The notes under the pieces were generated by a model. That model had not been told where the DNA came from, ran no database searches, and saw only the letters and a list, made by a program, of their open reading frames with translations. From NCBI RefSeq assembly GCF_029227915.1, contig NC_079888.1:868001-932000 (forward strand): 64,000 nucleotides of DNA, in the 5' to 3' direction. This stretch comes from Hydractinia symbiolongicarpus (taxonomy: Eukaryota; Cnidaria; Hydrozoa; Anthoathecata; Hydractiniidae). Numbering within the stretch: the first letter of the stretch is position 1; each line of letters starts with the position of its first letter. Position numbers and translations under genes: made by a program. This document shows positions 13,260 through 26,000 of this stretch, one piece after another.

Positions 13260-14629
13260 CTTGGAGACCAAGTGACTCATTTATCACATTTAGCAGGTCA
13301 CAGTCCAGAATCAGTTCAATTAAGTCCCACAGTCAATTGTTTTACTTTTAAAAGCAATGCAACTTAGTAATACCGGAAGAAATCGCTAAATATATGTTGG
13401 TATGAATCTTTGACGCAACCGTTGTAACTCAAACGGATTGACACCGTTAGAAAGTCAATGAAATCTAGTTTTTGAAACTGTCTCTATTTCTTCAGCGCGA
13501 ACTAAGGCTGGGATTGGTCCCACAGTAAAAAATGACATATTTATCTTAATTTTTAATAAAAGCGCTCCCACAGCGCCCAGTGTAATCGCTGAGTTCCGGC
13601 AATCATGTCGAGTTAAAAAGAATGTTATTTCTTGGAGTCCAATTGCCTCATTTATCACATTTATAAGATGACAGTCCAGAATCAGTTCAATTAAGTCCCA
13701 CAGTCAATCGTTTCACTTTCAAAAGCGATACCACTTAGTAATATCGAAAAAAAACACTTAATACATGTTGGTACGGATATGTGAAGCAACCGTTGTAACT
13801 CAAACGGATTGACACCGTTAGAAAGTCAATGAAAAGTAGTTTTTGAAACTGTCTCTGTTTTTTCAGCGCAAACTAACGCCTAGGATTGGTCCCACAGTAA
13901 AAAATGACTTATTTATCTAAATTTTTAAATGAAGCGCTACCACAGGGTCCAGTGTAATCGTTGAGTTCCGGCAATCATGTCGAGTTAAAAAGAATGTTAT
14001 TTCTTGGAGTCCAATTGGCTCATTTATCACATTTATAAGGTTACAGTCCAGAATCAGTTCAATTAAGTCCCACAGTCAATTGTTTCACTTTTAAAAGCGA
14101 TACAACTTAGTAAGATCGGAAAAAATCGTTAAATACATGTTGGTACGAATATGTGAAGCAACCGTTGTAACTCAAACGGATTGACACCGTTAGAAAGTTA
14201 ATGAAATGTAGTTTTTGAAACTGTCTCTACTTCTTCAGCGCGAACTAACGGCTAGGATTGGTCCCACAGTAAAAATGACATATTTATCTTAATTTTTAAA
14301 TAAAGCGCTCCCACAGCGCCCAGTGTAATCGCTGAGTTCCGGCAATCATGTCAAGTTAAAAAGAATGTTATTTCTTGGAGTCCAATTGGCTCATTTATCA
14401 CATTTTTAAGATGACAGTCCAGAATTAGTTCAATTAAGTCCCACAGTCAATCGTTTCACTTTCAAAAGCGATACCACTTAGTAATATCGAAAAAAAACAC
14501 TTAATACATGTTGGTACGGATATGTGAAGCAACCGTTGTAACTCAAACGGATTGACACCGATAGAAAGTCAATGAAAAGTAGTTTTTGAAACTCACTCTG
14601 TTTTTTCAGCGCGAACTAACGCAAAGGAT
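13260..14629. repeat. Mixed monomers upstream of the 2603-bp duplication
   Basis: Monomer starts are 13260, 13631, 14003 and 14374. Monomer 13260 belongs to the GGAGACCAAGTGACTC subtype, preceded by CAAATTAAGAAGATTGTC. This subtype also occurs at 20325, 27510, 28626, 30115, 30860, 31977 and 33837. It has a 1-base loss (AACTAAGGCTGGG) also seen in the monomer at 23421. No gene is present. Confidence 0.75.
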
Positions 14630-16232
14630 TGGTACCACAGTAAAAAATGACTTATTTATCTAAATTTTTAAATGAAGCGCTACCACAGGGTCCAGTGTAA
14701 TCGTTGAGTTCCGGCAATCATGTCGAGTTAAAAAGAATGTTATTTCTTGGAGTCCAATGGGCTCATTTATCACATTTATAAGGTCACAGTCCAGAATCAG
14801 TTCAATTAAGTCCCACAGTCAATTGTTTCACTTTTAAAAGCGATACAACTTAGTAATACCGGAAGAAATCGCTAAATATATGTTGGTATGAATCTTTGAC
14901 GCAACCGTTGTAACTCAAACGGATTGACACCGTTAGAAAGTCAATGAAATCTAGTTTTTGAAACTGTCTCTACTTTTTCAGCGCGAACTAACGGCTGGGA
15001 TTGGTCCCACAGTAAAAAATGACATATTTATCTTAATTTTTAATAAAAGCGCTCCCACAGCGCCCAGTATAATCGCTGAGTTCCGGCAATCATGTCGAGT
15101 TAAAAAGAATGTTATTTCTTGGAGTCCAATTGGCTCATCTATCACATTTATAAGATGACAGTCCAGAATCAGTTCAATTAAGTCCCACAGTCAATCGTTT
15201 CACTTTCAAAAGCGATACCACTTAGTAATATCGAAAAAAAACACTTAATACATGTTGGTACGAATATGTGAAGCAACCGTTGTAACTCAAACGGATTGAC
15301 ACCGTTAGAAAGTCAATGAAAAGTAGTTTTTGAAACTGTCTCTGTTTTTTTAGCGCGAAATAACGCCTAGGATTGGTCCCACAGTAAAAAATAAATTATT
15401 TATCTAAATTTTTAAATGAAGCGCTACCACAGGGTGCAGTGTAATCGTTGAGTTCCGGCAATCATGTCGAGTTAAAAAGAATGTTATTTCTTGGAGTCCA
15501 ATTGGCTCATTTATCACATTTTTAAGATGACAGTCCAGAATCAGTTCAATTAAGTCCCACAGTCAATCGTTTTACTTTCAAAAGCGATACCACTTAGTAA
15601 TATCGAAAAAAAACACTTAATACATGTTGGTACGGATATGTGAAGCAACCGTTGTAACTCAAACGGATTGACACCGATAGAAAGTCAATGAAAAGTAGTT
15701 TTTGAAACTGTCTCTACTTTTCAGAGCGAACTAACGGCTGGGATTGGTCCCACAGTAAAAAATGACATATTTATCTGAATTTTTAATAAAAGCGCTCCAA
15801 CAGCGCCCAGTGTAATCGCTGAGTTCCGGCAATCATGTCGAGTTAAAAAGAATGTTATTTCTTGGAGTCCAATTGGCTCATCTATCACATTTATAAGATG
15901 ACAGTCCACAATCAGTTCAATTAAGTCCCACAGTCAATCGTTTCACTTTCAAATGCGATACCACTTAGTAATATCGAAAAAAAACACTTAATACATGTTG
16001 GTACGGATATGTGAAGCAACCGTTGTAACTCAAACGGATTGACACCGTTAGAAAGTCAATGAAAAGTAGTTTTTGAAACTGTCTCTGTTTTTTTAGCGCG
16101 AACTAACGCCTAGGATTGGTCCCACAGTAAAAAATAAATTATTTATCTAAATTTTTAAATGAAGCGCTACCACAGGGTCCAGTGTAATCGTTGAGTTCCG
16201 GCAATCATGTCGAGTTAAAAAGAATGTTATTT

Positions 16233-16604
16233 CTTGGAGTCCAATTGGCTCATTTATCACATTTATAAGGTCACAGTCCAGAATCAGTTCAATTAAGTCC
16301 CACAGTCAATTGTTTCACTTTTAAAAGCGATACAACTTAGTAAGATCGGAAAAAATCGTTAAATACATGTTGGTACGAATATGTGAAGCAACCGTTGTAA
16401 CTCAAACGGATTGACACCGTTAGAAAGTCAATGAAATGTAGTTTTTGAAACTGTCTCTACTTTTTCAGCGCGAATTAACGGCTAGGATTGGTCCCACAGT
16501 AAAAAATGACATATTTATCTTAATTTTTAAATAAAGCGCTCTCACAGTGCCCAGTGTAATTGCTGATTTCCGGCAATCATGTCGAGTTAAAAAGAATGTT
16601 ATTT
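16233..16604. repeat. Representative 372-bp monomer with its internal landmarks
   Basis: This monomer shows the elements found in nearly all copies. The start is CTTGGAGTCCAATTGG. The direct repeat GTCCCACAGT is at 16297-16306 and 16491-16500. A block with two adjacent short inverted repeats spans 16392-16432. A T-rich/A-rich stretch at 16522-16534 is followed by the palindrome AGCGCT at 16535-16540. A TTCCGGCAATC segment lies near 16569. The most stable stretches across the array are the CAATTGGCTCATTTATCAC region, CATGTTGGTAC, the CTCAAACGGATTGAC block, GGTCCCACAGT and TTCCGGCAATC. The most variable stretches are around GATCGGAAAAAATCGC, the T-run before CAGCGCGAAC, and the CCACAGGGTCCAGTG/CCACAGCGCCCAGTG segment. 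These variable stretches define the subtypes. Confidence 0.9.
16392..16432. other. Paired inverted repeats in the conserved core of the monomer
   Basis: CCGTT (16392-16396) and AACGG (16405-16409) are inverted arms around 8 bases. They abut ATTGAC (16410-16415) and GTCAAT (16427-16432), which are perfect 6-base inverted arms around 11 bases. The spacer contains CCGTT a second time. The block recurs in most monomers at the same phase. In many monomers of the 373-bp subfamily GTCAAT is replaced by GACAAT, which breaks the second dyad. It could be a protein-binding site or chance; no known box was matched. Confidence 0.45.
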
Positions 16605-17231
16605 CTTGGAGTCCAATTGGCTCATTTATCACACTTATAAGGTCACAGTGCAGAATCAGTTCAATTAAGTCCCACAGTCAATCGTTTCACTTTTAAAAGC
16701 GATACAACTTAGTAATATCGGAGAAAATCGCTAAATACATGTTGGTACGAATACATGACGCAATCGTTGTAACTCAAACGGATTGACACCGTTAGAAATT
16801 CAATGAAAAGTAGTTTTTGAAACTGTCTCTGTTTTTTCAGCGCGAACTAACGGCTAGGATTGGTCCCATAGTAAAAAATGACTTATTTATCTAAATTTTT
16901 AAATGAAGCGCTACTACAGGGTCCAGTGTAATCGTTGAGTTCCGGCAATCATGTCGAGTTAAAAAGAATGTTATTTCTTGGAGTCCAATTGGCTCATTTA
17001 TCACATTTATAAGGTCAGAGTCCAGAATCAGTTCAATTAAGTCCCACAGTCAATTGTTTCACTTTTAAAAGCGATACAACTTAGTAAGATTGAAAAAAAT
17101 CGCTAAATACATGTTGGTACGAATATGTGAAGCAACCGCTGTAACTCAAACGGATTGACACCGTTAGAAAGTCAATGAAAGGTAGTTTTTGAAAATGTCT
17201 CTATTTCTTCAGCGTGAACTAACGGATAGGA

Positions 17232-19870
17232 TTGGTACCACAGTAAAAAATGACTTATTTATCTAAATTTTTAAATGAAGCGCTACCACAGGGTCCAGTG
17301 TAATCGTTGAGTTCCGGCAATCATGTCGAGTTAAAAAGAATGTTATTTCTTGGAGTCCAATGGGCTCATTTATCACATTTATAAGGTCACAGTCCAGAAT
17401 CAGTTCAATTAAGTCCCACAGTCAATTGTTTCACTTTTAAAAGCGATACAACTTAGTAATACCGGAAGAAATCGCTAAATATATGTTGGTATGAATCTTT
17501 GACGCAACCGTTGTAACTCAAACGGATTGACACCGTTAGAAAGTCAATGAAATCTAGTTTTTGAAACTGTCTCTACTTTTTCAGCGCGAACTAACGGCTG
17601 GGATTGGTCCCACAGTAAAAAATGACATATTTATCTTAATTTTTAATAAAAGCGCTCCCACAGCGCCCAGTATAATCGCTGAGTTCCGGCAATCATGTCG
17701 AGTTAAAAAGAATGTTATTTCTTGGAGTCCAATTGGCTCATCTATCACATTTATAAGATGACAGTCCAGAATCAGTTCAATTAAGTCCCACAGTCAATCG
17801 TTTCACTTTCAAAAGCGATACCACTTAGTAATATCGAAAAAAAACACTTAATACATGTTGGTACGAATATGTGAAGCAACCGTTGTAACTCAAACGGATT
17901 GACACCGTTAGAAAGTCAATGAAAAGTAGTTTTTGAAACTGTCTCTGTTTTTTTAGCGCGAAATAACGCCTAGGATTGGTCCCACAGTAAAAAATAAATT
18001 ATTTATCTAAATTTTTAAATGAAGCGCTACCACAGGGTGCAGTGTAATCGTTGAGTTCCGGCAATCATGTCGAGTTAAAAAGAATGTTATTTCTTGGAGT
18101 CCAATTGGCTCATTTATCACATTTTTAAGATGACAGTCCAGAATCAGTTCAATTAAGTCCCACAGTCAATCGTTTTACTTTCAAAAGCGATACCACTTAG
18201 TAATATCGAAAAAAAACACTTAATACATGTTGGTACGGATATGTGAAGCAACCGTTGTAACTCAAACGGATTGACACCGATAGAAAGTCAATGAAAAGTA
18301 GTTTTTGAAACTGTCTCTACTTTTCAGAGCGAACTAACGGCTGGGATTGGTCCCACAGTAAAAAATGACATATTTATCTGAATTTTTAATAAAAGCGCTC
18401 CAACAGCGCCCAGTGTAATCGCTGAGTTCCGGCAATCATGTCGAGTTAAAAAGAATGTTATTTCTTGGAGTCCAATTGGCTCATCTATCACATTTATAAG
18501 ATGACAGTCCACAATCAGTTCAATTAAGTCCCACAGTCAATCGTTTCACTTTCAAATGCGATACCACTTAGTAATATCGAAAAAAAACACTTAATACATG
18601 TTGGTACGGATATGTGAAGCAACCGTTGTAACTCAAACGGATTGACACCGTTAGAAAGTCAATGAAAAGTAGTTTTTGAAACTGTCTCTGTTTTTTTAGC
18701 GCGAACTAACGCCTAGGATTGGTCCCACAGTAAAAAATAAATTATTTATCTAAATTTTTAAATGAAGCGCTACCACAGGGTCCAGTGTAATCGTTGAGTT
18801 CCGGCAATCATGTCGAGTTAAAAAGAATGTTATTTCTTGGAGTCCAATTGGCTCATTTATCACATTTATAAGGTCACAGTCCAGAATCAGTTCAATTAAG
18901 TCCCACAGTCAATTGTTTCACTTTTAAAAGCGATACAACTTAGTAAGATCGGAAAAAATCGTTAAATACATGTTGGTACGAATATGTGAAGCAACCGTTG
19001 TAACTCAAACGGATTGACACCGTTAGAAAGTCAATGAAATGTAGTTTTTGAAACTGTCTCTACTTTTTCAGCGCGAATTAACGGCTAGGATTGGTCCCAC
19101 AGTAAAAAATGACATATTTATCTTAATTTTTAAATAAAGCGCTCTCACAGTGCCCAGTGTAATTGCTGATTTCCGGCAATCATGTCGAGTTAAAAAGAAT
19201 GTTATTTCTTGGAGTCCAATTGGCTCATTTATCACACTTATAAGGTCACAGTGCAGAATCAGTTCAATTAAGTCCCACAGTCAATCGTTTCACTTTTAAA
19301 AGCGATACAACTTAGTAATATCGGAGAAAATCGCTAAATACATGTTGGTACGAATACATGACGCAATCGTTGTAACTCAAACGGATTGACACCGTTAGAA
19401 ATTCAATGAAAAGTAGTTTTTGAAACTGTCTCTGTTTTTTCAGCGCGAACTAACGGCTAGGATTGGTCCCATAGTAAAAAATGACTTATTTATCTAAATT
19501 TTTAAATGAAGCGCTACTACAGGGTCCAGTGTAATCGTTGAGTTCCGGCAATCATGTCGAGTTAAAAAGAATGTTATTTCTTGGAGTCCAATTGGCTCAT
19601 TTATCACATTTATAAGGTCAGAGTCCAGAATCAGTTCAATTAAGTCCCACAGTCAATTGTTTCACTTTTAAAAGCGATACAACTTAGTAAGATTGAAAAA
19701 AATCGCTAAATACATGTTGGTACGAATATGTGAAGCAACCGCTGTAACTCAAACGGATTGACACCGTTAGAAAGTCAATGAAAGGTAGTTTTTGAAAATG
19801 TCTCTATTTCTTCAGCGTGAACTAACGGATAGGATTGGTACCACAGTAAAAAATGACTTATTTATCTAAA
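17232..19870. repeat. 2603-bp seven-monomer segment, copy 2
   Basis: Monomer starts are 17349, 17721, 18093, 18464, 18836, 19208 and 19580, each 2603 bp after its partner. Similarity ends at about 19870, where TTTTTAAATAAAGCG replaces TTTTTAAATGAAGCG and the next monomers are of another type. The near-perfect match points to a very recent tandem duplication, or to an assembly duplication. Confidence 0.9.
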
Positions 19871-22800
19871 TTTTTAAATAAAGCGCTACCACAGGGTCCA
19901 GTGTAATCGTTGAGTTCCGGCAATCCTGTCGAGTTAAAAAGAATGTTATTTCTTGGAGTCCAAGTGGCTCATTTATCACATTTATAAGGTCACAGTCCAG
20001 AATCAGTTCAATTAAGTCCCACAGTCAATCTGTTCACCGTTAAAAGCGATACAACTTAGTAATATCGGAACAAAATCACTAAATACATGTTGGTACGAAT
20101 ATGTGACGCAACCGTTGTAACTCAAACGGATTGACACCGTTAAAAAGACAATGAAATGTAGTTTTTGAAACTGTCTCTATTTCTTCAGCGTGAACTATCG
20201 GATAGGATTGGTCTCACAGTAAAAAATGACTTATTTATCGAAATTTTTAAATGAAGCTCTACCACAGAGTCCAGTGTAATCGCTGAGTTCCGGCAATCAT
20301 GTCAAATTAAGAAGATTGTCATTCCTTGGAGACCAAGTGACTCATTTATCACATATAGCAGGTCACAGTCCAGAATCAGTTCAATTAAGTCCCACAGTCA
20401 ATCCTTTCACTTTTAAAAGCGAGACAACTTAGTAATACCGGAAGAAATCGCTAAATATATGTTGGTATGAACCTTTGACGCAACCGTTGTAACTCAAACG
20501 GATTGACACCGTTAGAAAGTCAATGAAATCTAGTTTTTGAAACTGTCTCTATTTCTTCAGCGAGAACTAACAGCTAGGATTGGTCCCACAGTAAAAAATG
20601 ACATATTTATCTTAATTTTTAAATAAAGCGCTCCCACAGCGCCCAATGTAATCGCTGAGTTCCGGCAATCATGTCGAGTTAAAAAGAATGTTATTTCTTG
20701 GAGTCCAATTGACTCATTTATCACATTTATAAGATGACAGTCCAGAATCAGTTCAATTAAGTCCCACAGTCAATTGTTTCACTTTTAAAAGCGATACAAC
20801 TTAGTAAGATCGGAAAAAATCGTTAAATACATGTTGGTACGAATATGTGAAGCAACCGTTGTAACTCAAACGGATTGACACCGTTAGAAAGTCAATGAAA
20901 TGTAGATTTTGAAACTGTCTCTACTTCTTCAGCGCGAACTAACGGCTAGGATTGGTCCCACAGTAAAAAATGACATATTTATCTTAATTTTTAAAAAAAG
21001 CGCTCTCACAGTGGCCAGTGTAATCGCTGAGTTCCGGCAATCATGTCGAGTTAAAAAGAATGTTATTTCTTGGAGTCCAATTGGCTCATTTATCACATTT
21101 ATGATGTCACAGTGCAGAAACAGTTCAATTAATTCCCACAGTCAATCGTTTCACTTTTAAAAGCGATACAACTTAGTAAGATCGGAACAAATCGCTAAAT
21201 ACATGTTGGTACGAATACGTGACGCAATCGTTGTAACTCAAACGGATTGACACCGTTAGAAAGTCAATGAAAAGTAGTTTTTGAAACTGTCTCTGTTTTT
21301 TCAGCGCGAACTAACGGCTAGGATTGGTCCCATAGTAAAAAATGACTTATTTATCTAAATTTTTAAATGAAGCGCTACCACAGAGTCCAGTGTAATCGTT
21401 GAGTTCCGGCAATCATGTCGAGTTAAAAAGAATGTTATTTCTTGGAGTCCAAGTGGCTCATTTATCACATTTATAAGGTCACAGTCCAGAATCAGTTCAA
21501 TTAAGTCCCACAGTCAATTGTTTCACTTTTAAAAGCGATACAACTTAGTAAGATCGGAAAAAATCGCTAAATACATGTTGGTACGAATATGTGAAGCAAC
21601 CGTTGTAACTCAAACGGATTGACACCGTTAGAAAGTCAATAAAATGTAGTTTTTGAAACTGTGTCTACTTCTTCAGCGCGAACTAACGGCTAGGATTGGT
21701 CCCACAGTAAAAAATGACTTATTTATCTTAATTTTTAAATAAAGCGCTCCCACAGCGCCCAGTGTAATCGCTGAGTTCCGGCAATCATGTCGAGTTAAAA
21801 AGAATGTTATTTCTTGGATTCCAATTGGCTCATTTATCATATTTATAAGATCACAGTCCAGAATCAGTTCAAATAAGTCCCACAGTCAATTGTTTCACTT
21901 TTAAAAGCGATACAACTTAGTAATATCGGAAAAAAACGCTAAATATATGTTGGTACGAATATGTGAAGCGACCGCTGTAACTCAAACGGATTGACACCGT
22001 TAGAAAGTCAATGAAAGGTAGTTTTTGAAACTGTCTCTATTTCTTCAGCGTGAACTAACGGATAGGATTGGTCCCACAGCAAAAAATGACTTATTTATCT
22101 AAATTTTTAAATAAAACGCTACCACAGGGTCCAGTGTAATCGTTGAGTTCCGGCAATCATGTCGAGTTAAAAAGAATGTTATTTGTTGAAGTCCAATTGG
22201 CTCATTTATCACACTTATAAGGTCACAGTCCAGAATCAGTTACCACAGGGTCCAGTGTAATCGTTGAGTTCCGGCAATCCTGTCGAGTTAAAAAGAATGT
22301 TATTTCTTGGAGTCCAATTGGCTCATTTTTAACACTTATAAGGTCACAGTCCAGAATCAGTTCAATTAATTCCCACAGTCAATCGTTTCACTTTTAAAAG
22401 CGATACAACTTAGTAATATCGGATAAAATCGCTAAATACATGTTGGTACGAATATGTGAAGCAACCGTTGTAACTCAAACGTATTGACACCGTTAGAAAG
22501 TCGATGAAAAGTGGTTTTTGAAACTGTCTCTATTTCTTCAGCGTGAACTAACGAATAGGATTGGTCCCACAGTAAAAAATGACATATTTATCTTAATTTT
22601 TAAATAAAGCGCGCCCACATGGTCCAGTGTAATCGCTGAGTTCCGGCAATTATGTCGAGTTAAAAAGAATGTTATTTCTTGGAGTTCAATTGGCTCATTT
22701 ATCACATTTATCAGGTCACAGTCCAGAATCAGTTCAATTAATTCCCACAGTCAATCGTTTCACTTTTAAAAGCGATACAACTTAGTAATATCGGATAAAA

Positions 22801-23048
22801 TCGCTAAATACATGTTGGTACGAATATGTGAAGCAACCGTTGTAACTCAAACGGATTGACAGCGTTAGAAAGTCAATGAAATCTAGTTTTTGAAACTGTC
22901 TCTACTTCTTCAGCGCGAACTAACGGCTAGGATTAGTCCCACAGTAAAAATGACATATTTATCTTAATTTTTAAATAAAGCGCTCCCACAGCGCCCAGTG
23001 TAATCGCTGAGTTCCGGCAATCATGTCGAGTTAAAAAGAATGTTATTT
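19871..23048. repeat. Mosaic block with b-c-d monomers and a deletion monomer
   Basis: Monomer starts are 19952, 20325, 20697, 21069, 21441, 21813, 22185 (121 bp), 22306 and 22678. Those at 21069, 21441 and 21813 match types b, c and d of the 3-10 kb block (GGAACAAATCGC; CCAAGTGGCTC; GGATTCCAATTGG with TCATATTTATAAG). Monomer 19952 has CTGTTCACCGTTAAAAGCG. Monomer 20325 is of the GGAGACCAAGTG subtype. The order resembles a splice of 3-10 kb and 10-13 kb material. Confidence 0.75.
22185..22305. repeat. Truncated 121-bp monomer, copy 3
   Basis: The deletion junction is the same as at 10043 and 12022. The start is GTTGAAG. It is followed, as at 10164, by a monomer ending in CACATGGTCCAG. It lies 10 kb from copy 2, so a longer segment moved or was copied. 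Confidence 0.92.
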
Positions 23049-26000
23049 CTTGGAGTCCAATTGGCTCATTTATCACATTTTTAAGATGACAGTCCAGAAT
23101 CAGTTCAATTAAGTCCCACAGTCAATCGTTTCACTTTCAAAAGCGATACCACTTAGTAATATCGAAAAAAAACACTTAATACATGTTGGTACGGATATGT
23201 GAAGCAACCGTTGTAACTCAAACGGATTGACACCGATAGAAAGTCAATGAAAAGTAGTTTTTGAAACTGTCTCTGTTTTTTCAGCGCGAACTAACGGATA
23301 GGATTGGTCCCACAGTAAAAAATGACTTATTTATCGAAATTTTTAAATAAAGCGCTACCACAGAGTCCAGTGTAATCGCTGAGTTCCGGCAATCATGTCG
23401 AGTTAAAAAGAATGTTATTTCTTGGAGTCCAATTGGCTCATTTTTCACATTTATAAGGTCACAGTCCAGAATCAGTTCAATTAAGTCCCACAGTCAATTG
23501 TTTTACTTTTAAAAGCGATACAACTTAGTAATACCGGAAAAAATCGCTAAATATATGTTGGTATGAATCTTAGACGCAACCGTTGTAACTCAAACGGATT
23601 GACACCGTTAGAAAGTCAATGAAATCTAGTTTTTGAAACTGTCTCTATTTCTTCAGCGCGAACTAAGGCTGGGATTAGTCCCACAGTAAAAAATGACATA
23701 TTTATCTTAATTTTTAATAAAAGCGCTCCCACAGCGCCCAGTGTAATCGCTGAGTTCCGGCAATCATGTCGAGTTAAAAAGAATGTTATTTCTTGGAGTC
23801 CAATTGCCTCATTTATCAGATTTATAAGATGACAGTCCAGAATCAGTTCAATTAATTCCCACAGTCAATCGTTTCACTTTCAAAAGCGATACCACTTAGT
23901 AATATCGAAAAAAAACACTTAATACATGTTGGTACGGATATGTGAAGCAACCGTTGTAACTCAAACGGATTGACACCGTTAGAAAGTCAATGAAAAGTAG
24001 TTTTTGAAACTGTCTCTGTTTTTTCAGCGCGAACTAACGCCTAGGATTGGTCCCACAGTAAAAAATGACTTATTTATCTAAATTTTTAAATGAAGCGCTA
24101 CCACAGGGTCCAGTGTAATCGTTGAGTTCCGGCAATCATGTCGAGTTAAAAAGAATGTTATTTCTTGGAGTCCAATTGGCTCATTTATCACATTTATAAG
24201 GTCACAGTCCAGAATCAGTTCAATTAAGTCCCACAGTCAATTGTTTCACTTTTAAAAGCGATACAACTTAGTAAGATCGGAAAAAATCGTTAAATACATG
24301 TTGGTACGAATATGTGAAGCAACCGTTGTAACTCAAACGGATTGACACCGTTAGAAAGCCAATGAAATGTAGTTTTTGAAACTGACTCTACTTCTTCAGC
24401 GCGAACTAACGGCTAGGATTGGTCCCACAGTAAAAATGACATATTTATCTTAATTTTTAAATAAAGCGCTCCCACAGCGCCCAGTGTAATCGCTGAGTTC
24501 CGGCAATCATGTTGAGTTAAAAAGAATGTTATTTCTTGGAGTCGAATTGGCTCATTTATCACATTTTTAAGATGACAGTCCAGAATCAGTTCAATTAAGT
24601 CCCACAGTCAATCGTTTCACTTTCAAAAGCGAAACCACTTAGTAATATCGAAAAAAAACACTTAATACATGTTGGTACGGATATGTGAAGCAACCGTTGT
24701 AACTCAAACGGATTGACACCGATAGAAAGTCAATGAAAAGTAGTTTTTGAAACTGTCTCTGTTTTTTCAGCGCGAACTAACGCCTAGGATTGGTCCCACA
24801 GTAAAAAATGACTTATTTATCTAAATTTTTAAATGAAGCGCTACCACAGGGTCCAGTGTAATCGTTGAGCTCCGGCAATCATGTCGAGTTAAAAAGAATG
24901 TTATTTCTTGGAGTCCAATTGGCTCATTTATCACATTTATAAGGTCACAGTCCAGAATCAGTTCAATTAAGTCCCACAGTCAATTGTTTCACTTTTAGAA
25001 GCGATACAACTTAGTAATACCGGAAGAAATCGCTAAACATATGTTGGTATGAATCTTTGACGCAACCGTTGTAACTCAAACGGATTGACACCGTTAGAAA
25101 GTCAATGAAATCTAGTTTTTGAAACTGTCTCTACTTTTTCAGCGCGAACTAACGGCGGGGATTGGTCCCACAGTAAAAAATGACATATTTATCTTAATTT
25201 TTAATAAAAGCGCTCCCACAGCGCCCAGTGTAATCGCTGAGTTCCGGCAATCATGTCGAGTTAAAAAGAATGTTATTTCTTGGAGTCCAATTGGCTCATC
25301 TATCACATTTATAAGATGACAGTCCAGTATCAGTTCAATTAAGTCCCACAGTCAATCGTTTCACTTTCAAAAGCGATACCACTTAGTAATATCGAAAAAA
25401 AACACTTAATACATGTTGGTACGGATATGTGAAGCAACCGTTGTAACTCAAACGGATTGACACCGTTAGAAAGTCAATGAAAAGTAGTTTTTGAAACTGT
25501 CTCTGTTTTTTAGCGCGAACTAACGCCTAGGATTGGTCCCACAGTAAAAAATAAATTATTTATCTAAATTTTTAAATGAAGCGCTACCACAGGGTCCAGT
25601 GTAATCGCTGAGTTTCGGCAATCATGTCGAGTTAAAAAGAATGTTATTTCTTGGAGTCCAATTGGCTCATCTATCACATTTATAAGATGACAGTCCAGAA
25701 TCAGTTCAATTAAGTCCCACAGTCAATCGTTTCACTTTCAAAAGCGATACCACTTAGTAATATCGAAAAAAAACACTTAATACATGTTGGTACGGATATG
25801 TGAAGCAACCGTTGTAACTCAAACGGATTGACACCGTTAGAAAGTCAATGAAAAGTAGTTTTTGAAATTGTCTCTGTTTTTTTAGCGCGAACTAACGCCT
25901 AGGATTGGTCCCACAGTAAAAAATAAATTATTTATCTAAATTTTTAAATGAAGCGCTACCACAGGGTCCAGTGTAATCGTTGAGTTCCGGCAATCATGTC

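Larger units (their letters stand above)
14630..17231. repeat. 2603-bp seven-monomer segment, copy 1
   Basis: Monomer starts inside are 14746, 15118, 15490, 15861, 16233, 16605 and 16977. Everything from about GGTACCACAG near 14631 repeats 2603 bp downstream. Private changes shared by both copies include CCAATGGGCTC, CCCAGTATAATCG, GCGAAATAACGCC, GGGTGCAGTG, TCAGAGCGAAC, GTCCACAATC, CTGATTTCCGG and CTACTACAGGG. I saw no difference at the sites I compared. Confidence 0.9.

Noticed and set aside
15226-15245. A8 run in GAAAAAAAACACTTAAT as a retroposon poly(A) tail
   Set aside because: It is a fixed part of x-type monomers, recurs at the same phase in many copies and is flanked by normal monomer sequence on both sides.
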